A model generated the notes under the pieces. That model worked only from the letters and a program-made list of their open reading frames with translations, ran no database searches and was not told where the DNA came from. A DNA stretch of 64,000 bases from positions 1 to 64,000 of IMG/VR virus record IMGVR_UViG_3300037264_001145; one strand, given 5' to 3'. Made by a program: the position numbers and the translations under genes. This DNA is from a virus. Position 1 is the stretch's first letter; every line of letters starts with the position of its first letter. This document shows, one piece after another, positions 14,284-23,353 of the stretch.

Positions 14284-15172
14284 TGTTTTTGAAAAACTGT
14301 CAAGTAATGTGCCGGCAACAGAGTTGCTGTCTAAGCTTTGTAAAGAAGGAATGTCAGATAAAGGGATACGAGACGAACTATTCCATCGTTTTGGTTACAA
14401 GTGGAGTATGGAAACGATAAGAAGAACTAGGATTAAGTTGAATATAAATAAAGAACCGGAAGTGTCTCCAAAGGAAATGTTTAATACTTCTTCTTTCCCA
14501 CCGCCAGGTTTAAGCACTAACGAAAAAGCACAATGGTTTAGGGGGAGTTTTAAGACTAATCATTTGTATGTTATTTTACAAAGCCAATTCACTCAAGAAG
14601 AAATTTCTGTTTACATGGAAGAATATGGCAATTTATGTTGTCAGTTCGAGGATATAGTTACTAGCGAATTTTTTCAAATAGATGATTTTTTAAAGCATAG
14701 AATTCTTATTAACAGACAATTGATTTTGATGAAATCTTTTCAGGAAGAAATAATTAAATTAACAGAATGGTCAACAAATAATCCAATACAGGAAGAAGAG
14801 AGCAAGGATATCAAACAGTTCAGAATTCAACAATATAGATTATTAGATCAAAAAAGATCTGATTTTTCAAAGACAAGCGAGAGATATGATAAGCTAGTGG
14901 CAGAACGCCAAAAGATATACCAAAATTTAGCAGCTACCAGAAAAGATAGGATTGATGAATTAAAAGGGGGCAAGGAAAGTTTCTTTAGTCTTGTGTCTAT
15001 GTTACAAAGTTCCGAGGCTGAAAGGGAAAAGCAGGGTAGGTATGCGGCTCTTACTAAGATTGCGTCAGAAGACATTAAAAGTCACTGGAGAGAGCCTCAA
15101 GAATTTCCAGACGGAACAATTGAACCGTTAATTATTGATGGAGAAACATTCAGCGAAGAAGAGGGTGAATAA
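14276..15172 (+). CDS. Probable terminase small subunit
   Basis: I chose ATG 14276 (298 residues; 14267 is possible), overlapping the sigma stop. The N-terminal 55 residues form a helix-turn-helix-like domain (LLSKLCKEGMSDKGIRDELFHRFGYKWSMETIRRTRIKL). Long helices follow, including a coiled coil at about residues 180-230, and an acidic C-terminus. A DNA-binding N-terminus, helical oligomerisation region and position two genes before the large terminase are typical of small terminase subunits, which recognise the packaging site. The identification is by position and layout rather than by a family motif. Confidence 0.6.
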   Translation: MANVFEKLSSNVPATELLSKLCKEGMSDKGIRDELFHRFGYKWSMETIRRTRIKLNINKEPEVSPKEMFNTSSFPPPGLSTNEKAQWFRGSFKTNHLYVILQSQFTQEEISVYMEEYGNLCCQFEDIVTSEFFQIDDFLKHRILINRQLILMKSFQEEIIKLTEWSTNNPIQEEESKDIKQFRIQQYRLLDQKRSDFSKTSERYDKLVAERQKIYQNLAATRKDRIDELKGGKESFFSLVSMLQSSEAEREKQGRYAALTKIASEDIKSHWREPQEFPDGTIEPLIIDGETFSEEEGE

Positions 15173-15672
15173 TGCCAAGAATGATTTTGCCTAGCTATAC
15201 GGTAATAAGAGACACCAGAGAGAAGGAAGGGTTTGGATGGGAGTTCAAACAACACAAGCCAGAAAGAAGACCTCCTCGATGTGATGGTATGATTGAACAA
15301 ACGTTGAAAACTGGCGATTATAGTTTGGTTGGATATGAAGATTTGTTGGTCATAGAACGCAAAGACAATTATAGCGAGTTATGGGTAAATTACGGAAAAC
15401 GAGATTTGTTCGAAGAAGAAATGGAGCGCATGAGGAACATTAAATACAAATACGTTCTAATAGAAACACAACTTACGACAGACATTTTTAATTTATCTCC
15501 TCCACAGTTTACCAGGGGAGTTCCGGGGAAAGCTCTTGTTAATTGGTTGTCGGACTTGTCTGTTAAATATGGCGTTCCCATAATCCCGGTTGGCAGTTGC
15601 GGCAAACAGTACGCGCAAAGTATTTTTGAATCAGTTATAAGAACGGAAAAGGATAGATGGGCGACAGCATAA
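15172..15672 (+). CDS. ERCC4-type nuclease
   Basis: The 166-residue product carries the ERCC4/XPF nuclease signature: VIRDTREKEG with D14, TLKTGDYSL with D49 and IERKD at residues 61-65, the metal-binding core of this fold. In eukaryotes and archaea such nucleases cut branched DNA. Here it lies between the putative small and large terminase genes, overlapping both by 1-16 bases. A role in resolving branched concatemers before packaging is inferred, by analogy with T4 endonuclease VII, which is unrelated in fold. Confidence 0.85.
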   Translation: MPRMILPSYTVIRDTREKEGFGWEFKQHKPERRPPRCDGMIEQTLKTGDYSLVGYEDLLVIERKDNYSELWVNYGKRDLFEEEMERMRNIKYKYVLIETQLTTDIFNLSPPQFTRGVPGKALVNWLSDLSVKYGVPIIPVGSCGKQYAQSIFESVIRTEKDRWATA

Positions 15673-17759
15673 TAACACCAGAGATACAGGATATTCTTAC
15701 GGGGCCGGGTGGAGAATATGCTTATCTTTTCCCTTATCGCAAAGAAACACCAGTTATAAAACAACATATTTTTACCGATCTAAAACAATCTAATAAACGA
15801 TTAGACGAGCTTGTTGTTCAAAATATGCTTGACATAGATAATATAGGGTGGACAGCCAAGTACATTTTAAACCTAGAACTTTTCCCATATCAGATTGCGA
15901 TTTTACAACTCTTATGGAAAACGCCGTTGCCGATTTTTTGTGCCTGTAGAGGCGGGGCAAAATCTTTTACCCTTGCCACATACGCCATATTAAGAGCGCT
16001 TCTTGATCAGGGATCGAAAGTTGTCATAGTTGGTGCTGGTTTACGTCAAGCAAAAATAGTCTTTAGCTATATCGAAAGTATATGGAGTAACGCTCCGGTT
16101 TTAAGAAGCATAGTGGGCGGCGGTAGAAATGACGGCCCTCGCCAGAATGTTGATTTATGTTATTTTAGAGTTGGTCAATCAAGGATAACTGCACTCCCAT
16201 TGGGCACAGGAGAAAAAATTCGTGGATTCAGAGCAACGACGATTATAGCCGACGAGTTCTCTAGTATCCCCGAAGATATTTTTAATGTTGTTGTACAAGG
16301 ATTTGCGTCAACAACGAAGACCCCAGTAGACGAAGCAAAAAGTTTGGCAATAGAAAAAAGGTTGAGAGAATTAAACGTAGACGAAAATGTGAGGAAGCAG
16401 ATTATTACCCCGCAGGGGAGTGGGAACCAAATTATACGTGCTGGAACTGCATATTATCAATTTAATCACTTCGCTCAAACATTTGAAAAATGGAGACAGA
16501 TTATAGAGAGCAGGGGAGATCCAGTTAAAACATCGGAAATATTTGGTGGGCCTGGAAATGTTCCAAAAGATTTCAATCATAAAGATTATGCCATAGTAAG
16601 AATTCCTAGCTCGTATCTTCCAGAGGGTCTCTTAGATAGAAGAATGTTGTCTAACGCCAAAGCAACCTTACCCAAAAATATATATGATATGGAATACAAC
16701 GCTATTTTTATCAAAGATTCGGACGGTTATTTTGTTAGAAGTTTAATAGAATCTTGCACTACAACTCCATCCAAGTCTATACCAACACCGGACGGCGAAG
16801 TTATATTTACGCCAATGATGAGGGGGATAAGGGGAAGAAAGTATGTTATTGGTATAGACCCTGGTGCTGAAAGCGATAGGTTCGGAATCACCATTATAGA
16901 AGTTTGGCCAGGTCACTATAGAATAGTTTATTGTTGGGCGATCAACAAACCAGAATTTAATAAAAAGAAAAAGGGTGGTTTAATAGACGAGAAGGAAGAT
17001 TATTACGAATATTGTTGCGCTCGTATCAGAAGCCTGATAAAATTATTTGAACCAATTAGGATTGAGATGGACAGTCAGGGATGTGGATATCCAATCTCCG
17101 AAATGTTAAGATCTAAAAAGGGTTTGAACACAGAAAATGGAGATGTCCCCATTTATGAGATAGTTGATCCCGAAGATTTGAAACCAACGGATGGAGAAAC
17201 TGACGGTCCACACATATTACACCTGGTTCAACAGAGTAATGAATTTAACGCATACGCAAATGCCGCTCTGCATAAAAGTTTTGAAACGAGAAGACTTTTA
17301 TTTCCAGCTTTTGATGTTGTGGCTATGCAATCTGCGTTAATTGCAGAAAAAGCTTTAAATATCGGCATAGATACATACGAAGAATGTATTTACAACATAG
17401 AAGAACTGAAAAATGAAATTTGTACAATACAAAGAACAGAAACCGCAACTGGCAAAGATAAATTCGATACACCATCGACAGTTACTTCTGCTGTAATGGA
17501 GGGTAGACAAAAGAAAGGGAGATTAAGGAAAGACAGATATACCAGTCTTTTAATAGGCCATAAATTCATTTATTCTACGGATGTTGCTCCTGTATCTTCT
17601 ATTGATTATGCTGATACTGCTGGAAATTTTAAACTGATACAGAATCTTAATCCCAACGAAGGAATGTATCGTGGTCCAGGGTGCGGATTAATGGAACAAT
17701 CAAATAAAAGGTCTTATAATAATGCGTTGGGTGCAATTAAAAAGGGAAAGAAAGTTTAA
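15657..17759 (+). CDS. terL: Terminase large subunit
   Basis: The 700-residue protein is the ATP-driven packaging motor. A classical-type Walker A (CRGGAKS) is at residues 97-103 and a Walker B with catalytic Glu (TTIIADEFSS) at 194-203. The C-terminal RNase H-like nuclease has VIGIDPGAESD (D401), IEMDSQG (D472) and KFDTPS (D604) as the acidic triad. It is long for the family, with about 60 residues before the ATPase and a C-terminal extension after the nuclease. The start at ATG 15657 overlaps the ERCC4 gene by 16 bases. A late promoter-like element follows directly after its stop. Confidence 0.95.
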   Translation: MGDSIITPEIQDILTGPGGEYAYLFPYRKETPVIKQHIFTDLKQSNKRLDELVVQNMLDIDNIGWTAKYILNLELFPYQIAILQLLWKTPLPIFCACRGGAKSFTLATYAILRALLDQGSKVVIVGAGLRQAKIVFSYIESIWSNAPVLRSIVGGGRNDGPRQNVDLCYFRVGQSRITALPLGTGEKIRGFRATTIIADEFSSIPEDIFNVVVQGFASTTKTPVDEAKSLAIEKRLRELNVDENVRKQIITPQGSGNQIIRAGTAYYQFNHFAQTFEKWRQIIESRGDPVKTSEIFGGPGNVPKDFNHKDYAIVRIPSSYLPEGLLDRRMLSNAKATLPKNIYDMEYNAIFIKDSDGYFVRSLIESCTTTPSKSIPTPDGEVIFTPMMRGIRGRKYVIGIDPGAESDRFGITIIEVWPGHYRIVYCWAINKPEFNKKKKGGLIDEKEDYYEYCCARIRSLIKLFEPIRIEMDSQGCGYPISEMLRSKKGLNTENGDVPIYEIVDPEDLKPTDGETDGPHILHLVQQSNEFNAYANAALHKSFETRRLLFPAFDVVAMQSALIAEKALNIGIDTYEECIYNIEELKNEICTIQRTETATGKDKFDTPSTVTSAVMEGRQKKGRLRKDRYTSLLIGHKFIYSTDVAPVSSIDYADTAGNFKLIQNLNPNEGMYRGPGCGLMEQSNKRSYNNALGAIKKGKKV

Positions 17760-17760
17760 T

Positions 17761-17774
17761 TTGTGTATTAATAG
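17761..17774 (+). promoter_or_regulatory. Late promoter-like TTGTGTATTAATAG
   Basis: TTGTGTATTAATAG starts right after the terminase stop and lies about 40 bases ahead of the portal gene, leaving a normal leader with GAGG. It is a variant of the recurrent TTGTGTATAAA element, and TATTAATA is near the T4 late consensus. Confidence 0.6.
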
Positions 17775-17814
17775 TTGGATTGTAGTCTGACCGCAGTTGC
17801 ATTGAGGTAAATTT

Positions 17815-19860
17815 ATGGCCAAAACAGAAAGTTTTTATACTAGTGACGGAAACTATATTCTTCCAGATAAAGTGTCCGTAACCCACGGTAGTCGAGCAAT
17901 GGGTAGTTCGTCAGACATTAATCTCAAGACTGGACATAATCGTTACGATACTGAATACCATCGTCCAGAAGATAAAATTCCAACCACCTACCAAGAAATG
18001 ATACAATTGTGTCAAGGAATTTACAAAAAGAACGGACTAGTAAGAAATATAATAGACTTAATGGCGGATTTTGCTTCCGAAGGGATAGATTTAAGACACC
18101 CCATTAAAAGCCAGGAAAGATTTTATAAAGAATGGGCAAAAAGGGTTGATTTAGAAGCTAGAGCTCATGACTTCATGAAATATTTGATGCGTGACGCAAA
18201 CGTGGTTGTGCGTAGAAAGAATGCTTTGATCGGAAAGCCTGCCGTAAAGAAGATGAGCAAGGCAGATTTTTATGGTTCGGAACCATTGGATGAAACCAAG
18301 ACGCCCGAACTGTTAGAGAAAGTTGATCCTGATCAAAAGAAGGGTAATAAAAAAGAAATTCCCTGGAGTTATGTATTCTTATCCCCAGCCATGGTTGAAA
18401 AAATAGGTGGGGCTGTTGGTAAATTTTTTGGTAGCCAGCAACTGGCTATGAGAATATCTACCGAATTACAACAATCTATAACTAATCCAAAAACAGACGC
18501 AGAAAAAGAATTTGTGAAAAAAATTCCCGAAGCCATTAGAAAAGCTGCCAAAAAGGGTGTTAGATTAATAGCTCTTGATCCAGAATTAACGTATGTAGAG
18601 TATTACGAGAAGGACGACTGGGAGGATTGGGGAACTCCATTTTTGATGGGAATAGTAGAAGATATTCTCTTAAAAGACAAAATGAAACAAGCAGATATGG
18701 CGGCATTAGATGGTGTTGTGAATGCTGTTAGACTATGGAAACTTGGAAATTCAGATAAACAAATATTCCCAACCCCCACAGCCGTAAATAAGTTAGTTAA
18801 CATACTTCAGCACAATGTAGGTGGTGGAGTAATGGATCTTGTCTGGGATGATATGATTGATTTTAAAATAGACTATCCCCCAGTAGATCAGATTCTTGGA
18901 TCGGCAAAATACGAATCGGTAAACAAAGATATCATAAGAGGTTTGGGAGTACCAGATGCTTTGATAGGTGGTAGCGAAAGCGCAAACAGCAACGCCCAGA
19001 CAGCTTTTGTCCAGCTAAAAACACTCGTAGAAAGACTAGAATATGTTAGGGCAAAATGTATCAGATGGATAGAGAACGAGTTACAATTAGTGGCTGATGC
19101 TGTTGGCTTTGCTAAAATTCCAAAAGTAACTTTTGAAACTATGAGTCTCCGTGATGAAACCGCAGAGAAACAATTAATGATTCAACTGTTAGATCGAAAC
19201 ATCGTATCCACAGAAACTATCCACAAGGTGTTTGGAAAAGACTTCGAGATAGAATTAGAAAATATGAGATTAGAAAATACGATTAGAAGTAAGAATCCAG
19301 AACTATTAGAAAAAGCAAATCCGTATTATACACCATTAAGTACGATGCGATTTCAAAAAGATACTCAGATGGAAATGAAAAAAACTGAAATGGGAGGAGA
19401 CAATCCTAATGGGGACCAACCTAAGAAACAAGGGCAAACCCCTCCCGGAAGACCTCCGAATTTAAAAGATACAAAAGTAAGAAAACCTCGCACCCCCAAA
19501 GTTTTAGCCGCACTCAAGGCTAGAGCCGAGGAGATAGTAGAAGAAATAGATTCGATTATAGATCCAATATTTTTGTCTAAAAATGATATAAAAAACATAA
19601 GGTCTTTATCAAAACAACAAAAAGAAGAACTTAGGAATGTTAAGTTTTTGATATTGTCTAATATTAATGTTGGAGACAGTATAACACTAGCATTAATAGA
19701 AAATATAGTTGCTAATCCAAACAATAGTAGAATTAATGATTTTTATAATGTTTTAAATGAACTTTGTTTAGAATATAAAACACAACACAATAAAGAGTTG
19801 TCTATTGGTGTAATTAAATCTTTGTCAGCCTCTTGTTGGGCTATTTTGGTTGATAACTAA
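17815..19860 (+). CDS. Portal protein
   Basis: The 681-residue protein is the dodecameric portal through which DNA enters the head. The N-terminal half has the usual arrangement: YHRPEDKIPTTYQEMIQLCQGIYKKNGLVRNIIDLMADFASEGIDL, then VPDALIGGSES and a long helical stem (VERLEYVRAKCIRWIENELQLV). The C-terminal 180 residues include a Pro/Gly/Lys-rich linker and a helical domain that looks like an addition to the basic portal. It follows the terminase directly, has a GAGG site before ATG 17815 and its own late promoter-like element. Confidence 0.9.
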   Translation: MAKTESFYTSDGNYILPDKVSVTHGSRAMGSSSDINLKTGHNRYDTEYHRPEDKIPTTYQEMIQLCQGIYKKNGLVRNIIDLMADFASEGIDLRHPIKSQERFYKEWAKRVDLEARAHDFMKYLMRDANVVVRRKNALIGKPAVKKMSKADFYGSEPLDETKTPELLEKVDPDQKKGNKKEIPWSYVFLSPAMVEKIGGAVGKFFGSQQLAMRISTELQQSITNPKTDAEKEFVKKIPEAIRKAAKKGVRLIALDPELTYVEYYEKDDWEDWGTPFLMGIVEDILLKDKMKQADMAALDGVVNAVRLWKLGNSDKQIFPTPTAVNKLVNILQHNVGGGVMDLVWDDMIDFKIDYPPVDQILGSAKYESVNKDIIRGLGVPDALIGGSESANSNAQTAFVQLKTLVERLEYVRAKCIRWIENELQLVADAVGFAKIPKVTFETMSLRDETAEKQLMIQLLDRNIVSTETIHKVFGKDFEIELENMRLENTIRSKNPELLEKANPYYTPLSTMRFQKDTQMEMKKTEMGGDNPNGDQPKKQGQTPPGRPPNLKDTKVRKPRTPKVLAALKARAEEIVEEIDSIIDPIFLSKNDIKNIRSLSKQQKEELRNVKFLILSNINVGDSITLALIENIVANPNNSRINDFYNVLNELCLEYKTQHNKELSIGVIKSLSASCWAILVDN

Positions 19861-19876
19861 TTAAGGAGAGAAAACT

Positions 19877-20203
19877 ATGGCAATGACTGTTATTTCGGTT
19901 GATACAGAAACACAGGAATGTGTTTTAACGGTAAATGGCGTTTTGGTTCCTGCGGACGAAGTGTTTTTCTCTAAATATATTGATTATGACGGAAATGTTC
20001 ACAAAGACCTAACCTATTCCGTAGAAACATCGAATGTGGACGGTGTGAAACAAAGAACTCAATTTACCATGGTCAGGAAGGATGATCCCGAATATTCAAG
20101 CGAAAATAGTGGATTGGTTGCCAAAGAAATAAAAGATAAAGGTAGACTTTATGAAGAGCTACAGGCTTTCGTTAGCCTGCATTCTAATAAAGCAACTATT
20201 TAA
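19877..20203 (+). CDS. Hypothetical head-region protein, 108 residues
   Basis: The gene has a strong AAGGAGA site. The product is beta-rich with repeated Val/Thr strands (MTVISVDTETQECVLTVNGVLVPADEV) and a helical C-terminus. No family is recognised. Lying between portal and protease/scaffold genes, it is likely a minor head protein or assembly factor. Confidence 0.65.
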   Translation: MAMTVISVDTETQECVLTVNGVLVPADEVFFSKYIDYDGNVHKDLTYSVETSNVDGVKQRTQFTMVRKDDPEYSSENSGLVAKEIKDKGRLYEELQAFVSLHSNKATI

Positions 20204-20231
20204 TATAGAAAGATCTTTATTGTAATATTTG

Positions 20232-20245
20232 TTGTGTATTAATAA
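20232..20245 (+). promoter_or_regulatory. Late promoter-like TTGTGTATTAATAA
   Basis: The same element as before the portal gene occurs here, with its TATTAA hexamer (20237-20242) only six bases before ATG 20249 and no ribosome site between. If it is a promoter, the protease/scaffold mRNA is leaderless or nearly so. Confidence 0.55.
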
Positions 20246-20248
20246 TAG

Positions 20249-21664
20249 ATGGCTATTCAGACATACGCTCAAGAAATCAAGGACGGCATGAAGGACAAGG
20301 TAGAGAAATCCTCTGTTTGTCTTACTGCCGCTTGTGCTATTTCAAATCCAGCAGATAATTTAGAATTGGATAATTTTATCAAGACATTAAAAAGTCGTGC
20401 AGATTTCAATACTTTAAAAGATGTAATAGGTATGGATCAGCCAGACTTAGCTTTGCTGGTTTCTGTTTTAGTTAGCACTGGGTGGAATTTAAACGACGAT
20501 GTTTTCTTGGCAGAAGAATTAATAGCCGCAAAAGATACTCCTGTACATAAGCCAATTGATTATGAGCATGACCCAAGTATTATATTGGGACACATGATCA
20601 AAAGCCGTCTAGTTGACAAACATGGAAAAGAAGTGGGGGCAGATAGTGTTCCTGAGAATTTTGATATAGAGGTAGCTGGCGTGCTTTATAAATCCATGCC
20701 GGTAATTGACGTTATTGTTAAAAGCATTTTAGAAAAAGCAAATAGCGGTAACATGTTTGTTTCTATGGAATGTTATTTTAACGATTTCTCTTACAGTTTT
20801 AGGGATGATAAAGGGGAAACTAGGGTTGTTGGTAGAAACGATGAAACTTCGTTTCTGACAAAACATCTACGAGTATATGGTGGTTCTGGAGAATATAAAG
20901 GATATAAGATTGGCAGAGTTCTAAAGAACATTGTTTTTGGTGGACAGGGCTTGGTAGAAAATCCTGCCAATCCAGATTCGGTGATAAGAATTGCTGCAAG
21001 TAAAACTGTGTCCGAGAAGGATACTCAACTTAATTTAACGAAAGGGGGTGCCGAAAAGATGGACGAAGAGATGAAGAAAAAGCTAGAAGAGGCTTTAGCT
21101 GCTATTGTTTCTAAAGACGAGCAAATTGCAAGTCTTACAAAAGGACTAGAATCCGTTAAGGAACTAAATAAGCAAGAAGCAGAAAAAACTATCGCTGGTT
21201 TTGAAACCAAGGTCAAAGATTTGTCTGATAAACTTACTGTCGCTCTAGAAACTGTTAAAACTCTAGAAGCAGAAAAAGTTACTATGGCAAAAGAACTAGA
21301 AACCGTAAAGACAAAAGCTGTTGAATTTGGCAAAGAACTGTTGGAGATCAAGAAACGAGAAAAGGCAACCGAAAGATTCGCCAAGCTATCTACGCTTCGA
21401 ACAATCGAAGACAAAGATAAGGAAGCAGTAATGAAGGAAATCGCCGAACTATCAGACGAAACCTTTGAGACTGTTTGTAAGTATTCTGGAATGCCAGAAA
21501 CAAAAACTGAGGCCACTGCATCTTTAAAAGATGTAGAAGTCATTGTGACCCCTGACGTTCAGGTTGGCTCAGAGAAGATAGAAGACGAACTAGCAAAGGT
21601 TGCTTTGGCAACAGCTAATTGTTTACTGCAAGTTAAAGAAAAAGTTAAAGAAGGGGGTGAATAA
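20249..21664 (+). CDS. Prohead protease fused to scaffold domain
   Basis: The 471-residue protein has two parts. Residues 1-265 look like a phage prohead serine protease: KPIDYEHDPSIILGHM with candidate His107, FDIEVAGVLYKSMPVIDVIV, and NMFVSMECYF with candidate Ser172. Residues 270-420 are a long, highly charged Lys/Glu coiled coil typical of scaffolding proteins, followed by a polar C-terminal domain. Such fusions let the scaffold co-assemble with capsid and then be digested. The location between portal and capsid fits. The protease class is inferred from the His/Ser motifs and context. An internal start with a strong ribosome site (21059) would give the scaffold alone. Confidence 0.75.
   Translation: MAIQTYAQEIKDGMKDKVEKSSVCLTAACAISNPADNLELDNFIKTLKSRADFNTLKDVIGMDQPDLALLVSVLVSTGWNLNDDVFLAEELIAAKDTPVHKPIDYEHDPSIILGHMIKSRLVDKHGKEVGADSVPENFDIEVAGVLYKSMPVIDVIVKSILEKANSGNMFVSMECYFNDFSYSFRDDKGETRVVGRNDETSFLTKHLRVYGGSGEYKGYKIGRVLKNIVFGGQGLVENPANPDSVIRIAASKTVSEKDTQLNLTKGGAEKMDEEMKKKLEEALAAIVSKDEQIASLTKGLESVKELNKQEAEKTIAGFETKVKDLSDKLTVALETVKTLEAEKVTMAKELETVKTKAVEFGKELLEIKKREKATERFAKLSTLRTIEDKDKEAVMKEIAELSDETFETVCKYSGMPETKTEATASLKDVEVIVTPDVQVGSEKIEDELAKVALATANCLLQVKEKVKEGGE
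21059..21664 (+). CDS. Scaffold-only product from internal start
   Basis: Inside the protease/scaffold gene, in frame, AAAGGGGGTG precedes ATG 21059 with ten to eleven bases between the G-run and the start. The same AAGGGGGTG-type site precedes the decoration gene (21667) and the capsid gene (22160). Translation here would yield 201 residues starting MDEEMKKKLEEALAAIVSKD, exactly the coiled-coil scaffold without the protease. Lambda Nu3 inside gene C is the known precedent for a nested scaffold. That the product is made is an inference. Confidence 0.65.
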   Translation: MDEEMKKKLEEALAAIVSKDEQIASLTKGLESVKELNKQEAEKTIAGFETKVKDLSDKLTVALETVKTLEAEKVTMAKELETVKTKAVEFGKELLEIKKREKATERFAKLSTLRTIEDKDKEAVMKEIAELSDETFETVCKYSGMPETKTEATASLKDVEVIVTPDVQVGSEKIEDELAKVALATANCLLQVKEKVKEGGE

Positions 21665-21666
21665 TA

Positions 21667-22140
21667 ATGGCTCTTAGACCAGATCGTGAGTATAATGAGG
21701 TAACAGATATCAGTTACTTTTGGTCCAACGAAGCTGCGCAAGCAACACAGGAGAAGGGTGGAATTGCGTGCCTAGAGGGGACTGGCGGATCAGGCGTTTC
21801 ACTAGACGACGCATCTAACCTTGCCCAGTATGCGACTGTCGGTTCAGGTAGTATTCCGCTCGGCGTTCTTCTGCAAGACGTTAATCCTCCGTTGAGCGCA
21901 ACCAGAGACTTCAAGAATTTCTATAATATGGAAGTCCGTCCCGGAGAGAAAGTAACACTAGTAAGAAAAGGTTGGGTTGTTACCGATATGGTTAGCGGTA
22001 CTCCTGGTGTTGGTGGAATAGCTTATGTTGGTCCAAGTGGACTAATCGCTACCACGTCACTAAATTCCGCACCAGCTGTTGGTAGATTTGAAAGTCTTGT
22101 CGATGCAGATGGATTCTGCAAAATTTATATTGATCTTTAA
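21667..22140 (+). CDS. Putative capsid decoration protein
   Basis: The 157-residue product is Gly/Val/Ser-rich and beta-structured, with a central region (SIPLGVLLQDVNPP...RPGEKVTLVRKGWVVTDMVSGTPGVGGIAYVGPSGLI) that resembles small head-decoration or stabilising proteins. Between scaffold and major capsid is the usual place for such a gene. The strong GGGGGTGA site suggests high expression, as required for a protein present in hundreds of copies. Assignment is by context and composition. Confidence 0.65.
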   Translation: MALRPDREYNEVTDISYFWSNEAAQATQEKGGIACLEGTGGSGVSLDDASNLAQYATVGSGSIPLGVLLQDVNPPLSATRDFKNFYNMEVRPGEKVTLVRKGWVVTDMVSGTPGVGGIAYVGPSGLIATTSLNSAPAVGRFESLVDADGFCKIYIDL

Positions 22141-22159
22141 GAAAAGGGGGTGAATACGG

Positions 22160-23188
22160 ATGAAAGCAAAAGATAAAATTCAAAGACCAAGCGACGAAAT
22201 GCTCGCATTACTAAAACGAACCGCTTCTAGCAATAAGGCTGAAGCTGATGTTGCTATGCAGGCTTTAGCAGCCGCTCTTCAAATCCCTCTTCGTGAGGGT
22301 CTATTGAACGGCGATATTCTTGATAACATCTTTTCTGTCGAGCCACTAGATCCAGGCGCTACAGCAGAGTATCCACTAGATTTGTATCAGCAACACAATG
22401 ATGGACAGTACACAGCTTATGTAATTCCAAGTGAAGGGGCTATTCCTCAACGCACGGTCGTTAGCGATAGCGTCACTGTCAACACATATAAAGTTGGTAA
22501 CTCGATTGATTGGCAACTTGATTATGCTCGACAAGCACGATGGAATGTAGTTGCACGAGCTATGGAAGTTCTGCAAGGTGGGTTTATTCGTAAGTTTAAT
22601 ACCGATGGTTGGAGTGCTCTGATTTCGGCTGCGGCTGGAAGAACAGACTATTTGGGTGGCGCTCCGATGGTATTTGATAGCGGTGCTGCTGTAGGCCAGT
22701 TCACCAAACGCCTAGTAAGTTTGATGAAAACCACAATGGCTCGTTTAGCTGGTGGAAATAGTTCTTCACCAAATCGCGGACGATTAACCGATATTTATAT
22801 CAGCGAAGAAGCTCTCGAAGATATTCGTGAGTGGGATCTCGACGATATAGATGATGTTACACGACGAGAAATTTTCCAAGCGGGCGACAGTGGCCCATTG
22901 GCGAAAATCTATGGCGTTAATCTTCATCCTTTGTTCGAGCTTGGTGTTGGCCAGGAATTCCAAGTTTACGCTGATAGTATTGGCGTAGTTATGGGCACCA
23001 GTGACGAAGAAATTGTTGTAGGTCTCGACCTCAGCAAGAACGATTCGTTCGTAATGCCAGTCAAGGAACCAATCACTGTGTTCGATGATCCATTCCTGCA
23101 CCGTAGAGGAAAAGCGGGCGTATATGCGTGGACTAATATTGGCTTTGGAGTACTCGATCCGCGCAGGGTGATTTTGGGCAGCCTGTAG
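22160..23188 (+). CDS. Major capsid protein, HK97-fold candidate
   Basis: The 342-residue product has the size and features of an HK97-fold capsid protein: an N-terminal helical arm (about residues 1-50), a long spine-helix region, a Gly-rich middle and a C-terminal A-domain-like part with ITVFDDPFLHRRGKAGVYAWTNIGFGVLDPRRVI, resembling endings of long-tailed phage capsid proteins. GAAAAGGGGGTG eight bases before ATG 22160 is among the strongest ribosome sites here, and a strong terminator follows. Position and expression signals make this the best major capsid candidate in the window. Confidence 0.85.
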   Translation: MKAKDKIQRPSDEMLALLKRTASSNKAEADVAMQALAAALQIPLREGLLNGDILDNIFSVEPLDPGATAEYPLDLYQQHNDGQYTAYVIPSEGAIPQRTVVSDSVTVNTYKVGNSIDWQLDYARQARWNVVARAMEVLQGGFIRKFNTDGWSALISAAAGRTDYLGGAPMVFDSGAAVGQFTKRLVSLMKTTMARLAGGNSSSPNRGRLTDIYISEEALEDIREWDLDDIDDVTRREIFQAGDSGPLAKIYGVNLHPLFELGVGQEFQVYADSIGVVMGTSDEEIVVGLDLSKNDSFVMPVKEPITVFDDPFLHRRGKAGVYAWTNIGFGVLDPRRVILGSL

Positions 23189-23237
23189 GGTTATGCTCGG
23201 ATCATTCTAAGTTTTTAATACAAAGTATTAATATAAG

Positions 23238-23268
23238 AAAATGGGGATTTCGGTCCCCATTTTTCTTT
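23238..23268 (+). terminator. Rho-independent terminator after capsid gene
   Basis: AAAATGGGGA (23238-23247), loop TTTCGG, TCCCCATTTT (23254-23263) form a perfect ten-base-pair stem followed by a T-rich run. It ends the capsid transcript and isolates it from the spike genes. Confidence 0.9.
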
Positions 23269-23306
23269 TTATACGTCCTATAACCCAAGTTATTAGGTTT
23301 TAAAAA

Positions 23307-23320
23307 TTGTGTATAAATTA
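23307..23320 (+). promoter_or_regulatory. Late promoter-like TTGTGTATAAATTA
   Basis: This is a consensus copy of the recurrent element, placed between the capsid terminator and the first beta-helix gene, with a leader of about 30 bases. TATAAATT is one base from the T4 late core TATAAATA. Confidence 0.7.
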
Positions 23321-23353
23321 AAGGTTGAAAGATCTTTATTTAATGGTTAAAGT

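Noticed and set aside
21025-21543. 172-codon leftward frame
   Set aside because: It is an antisense shadow of the Lys/Glu-rich scaffold coiled coil, giving a Ser/Leu/Phe-rich artefact.
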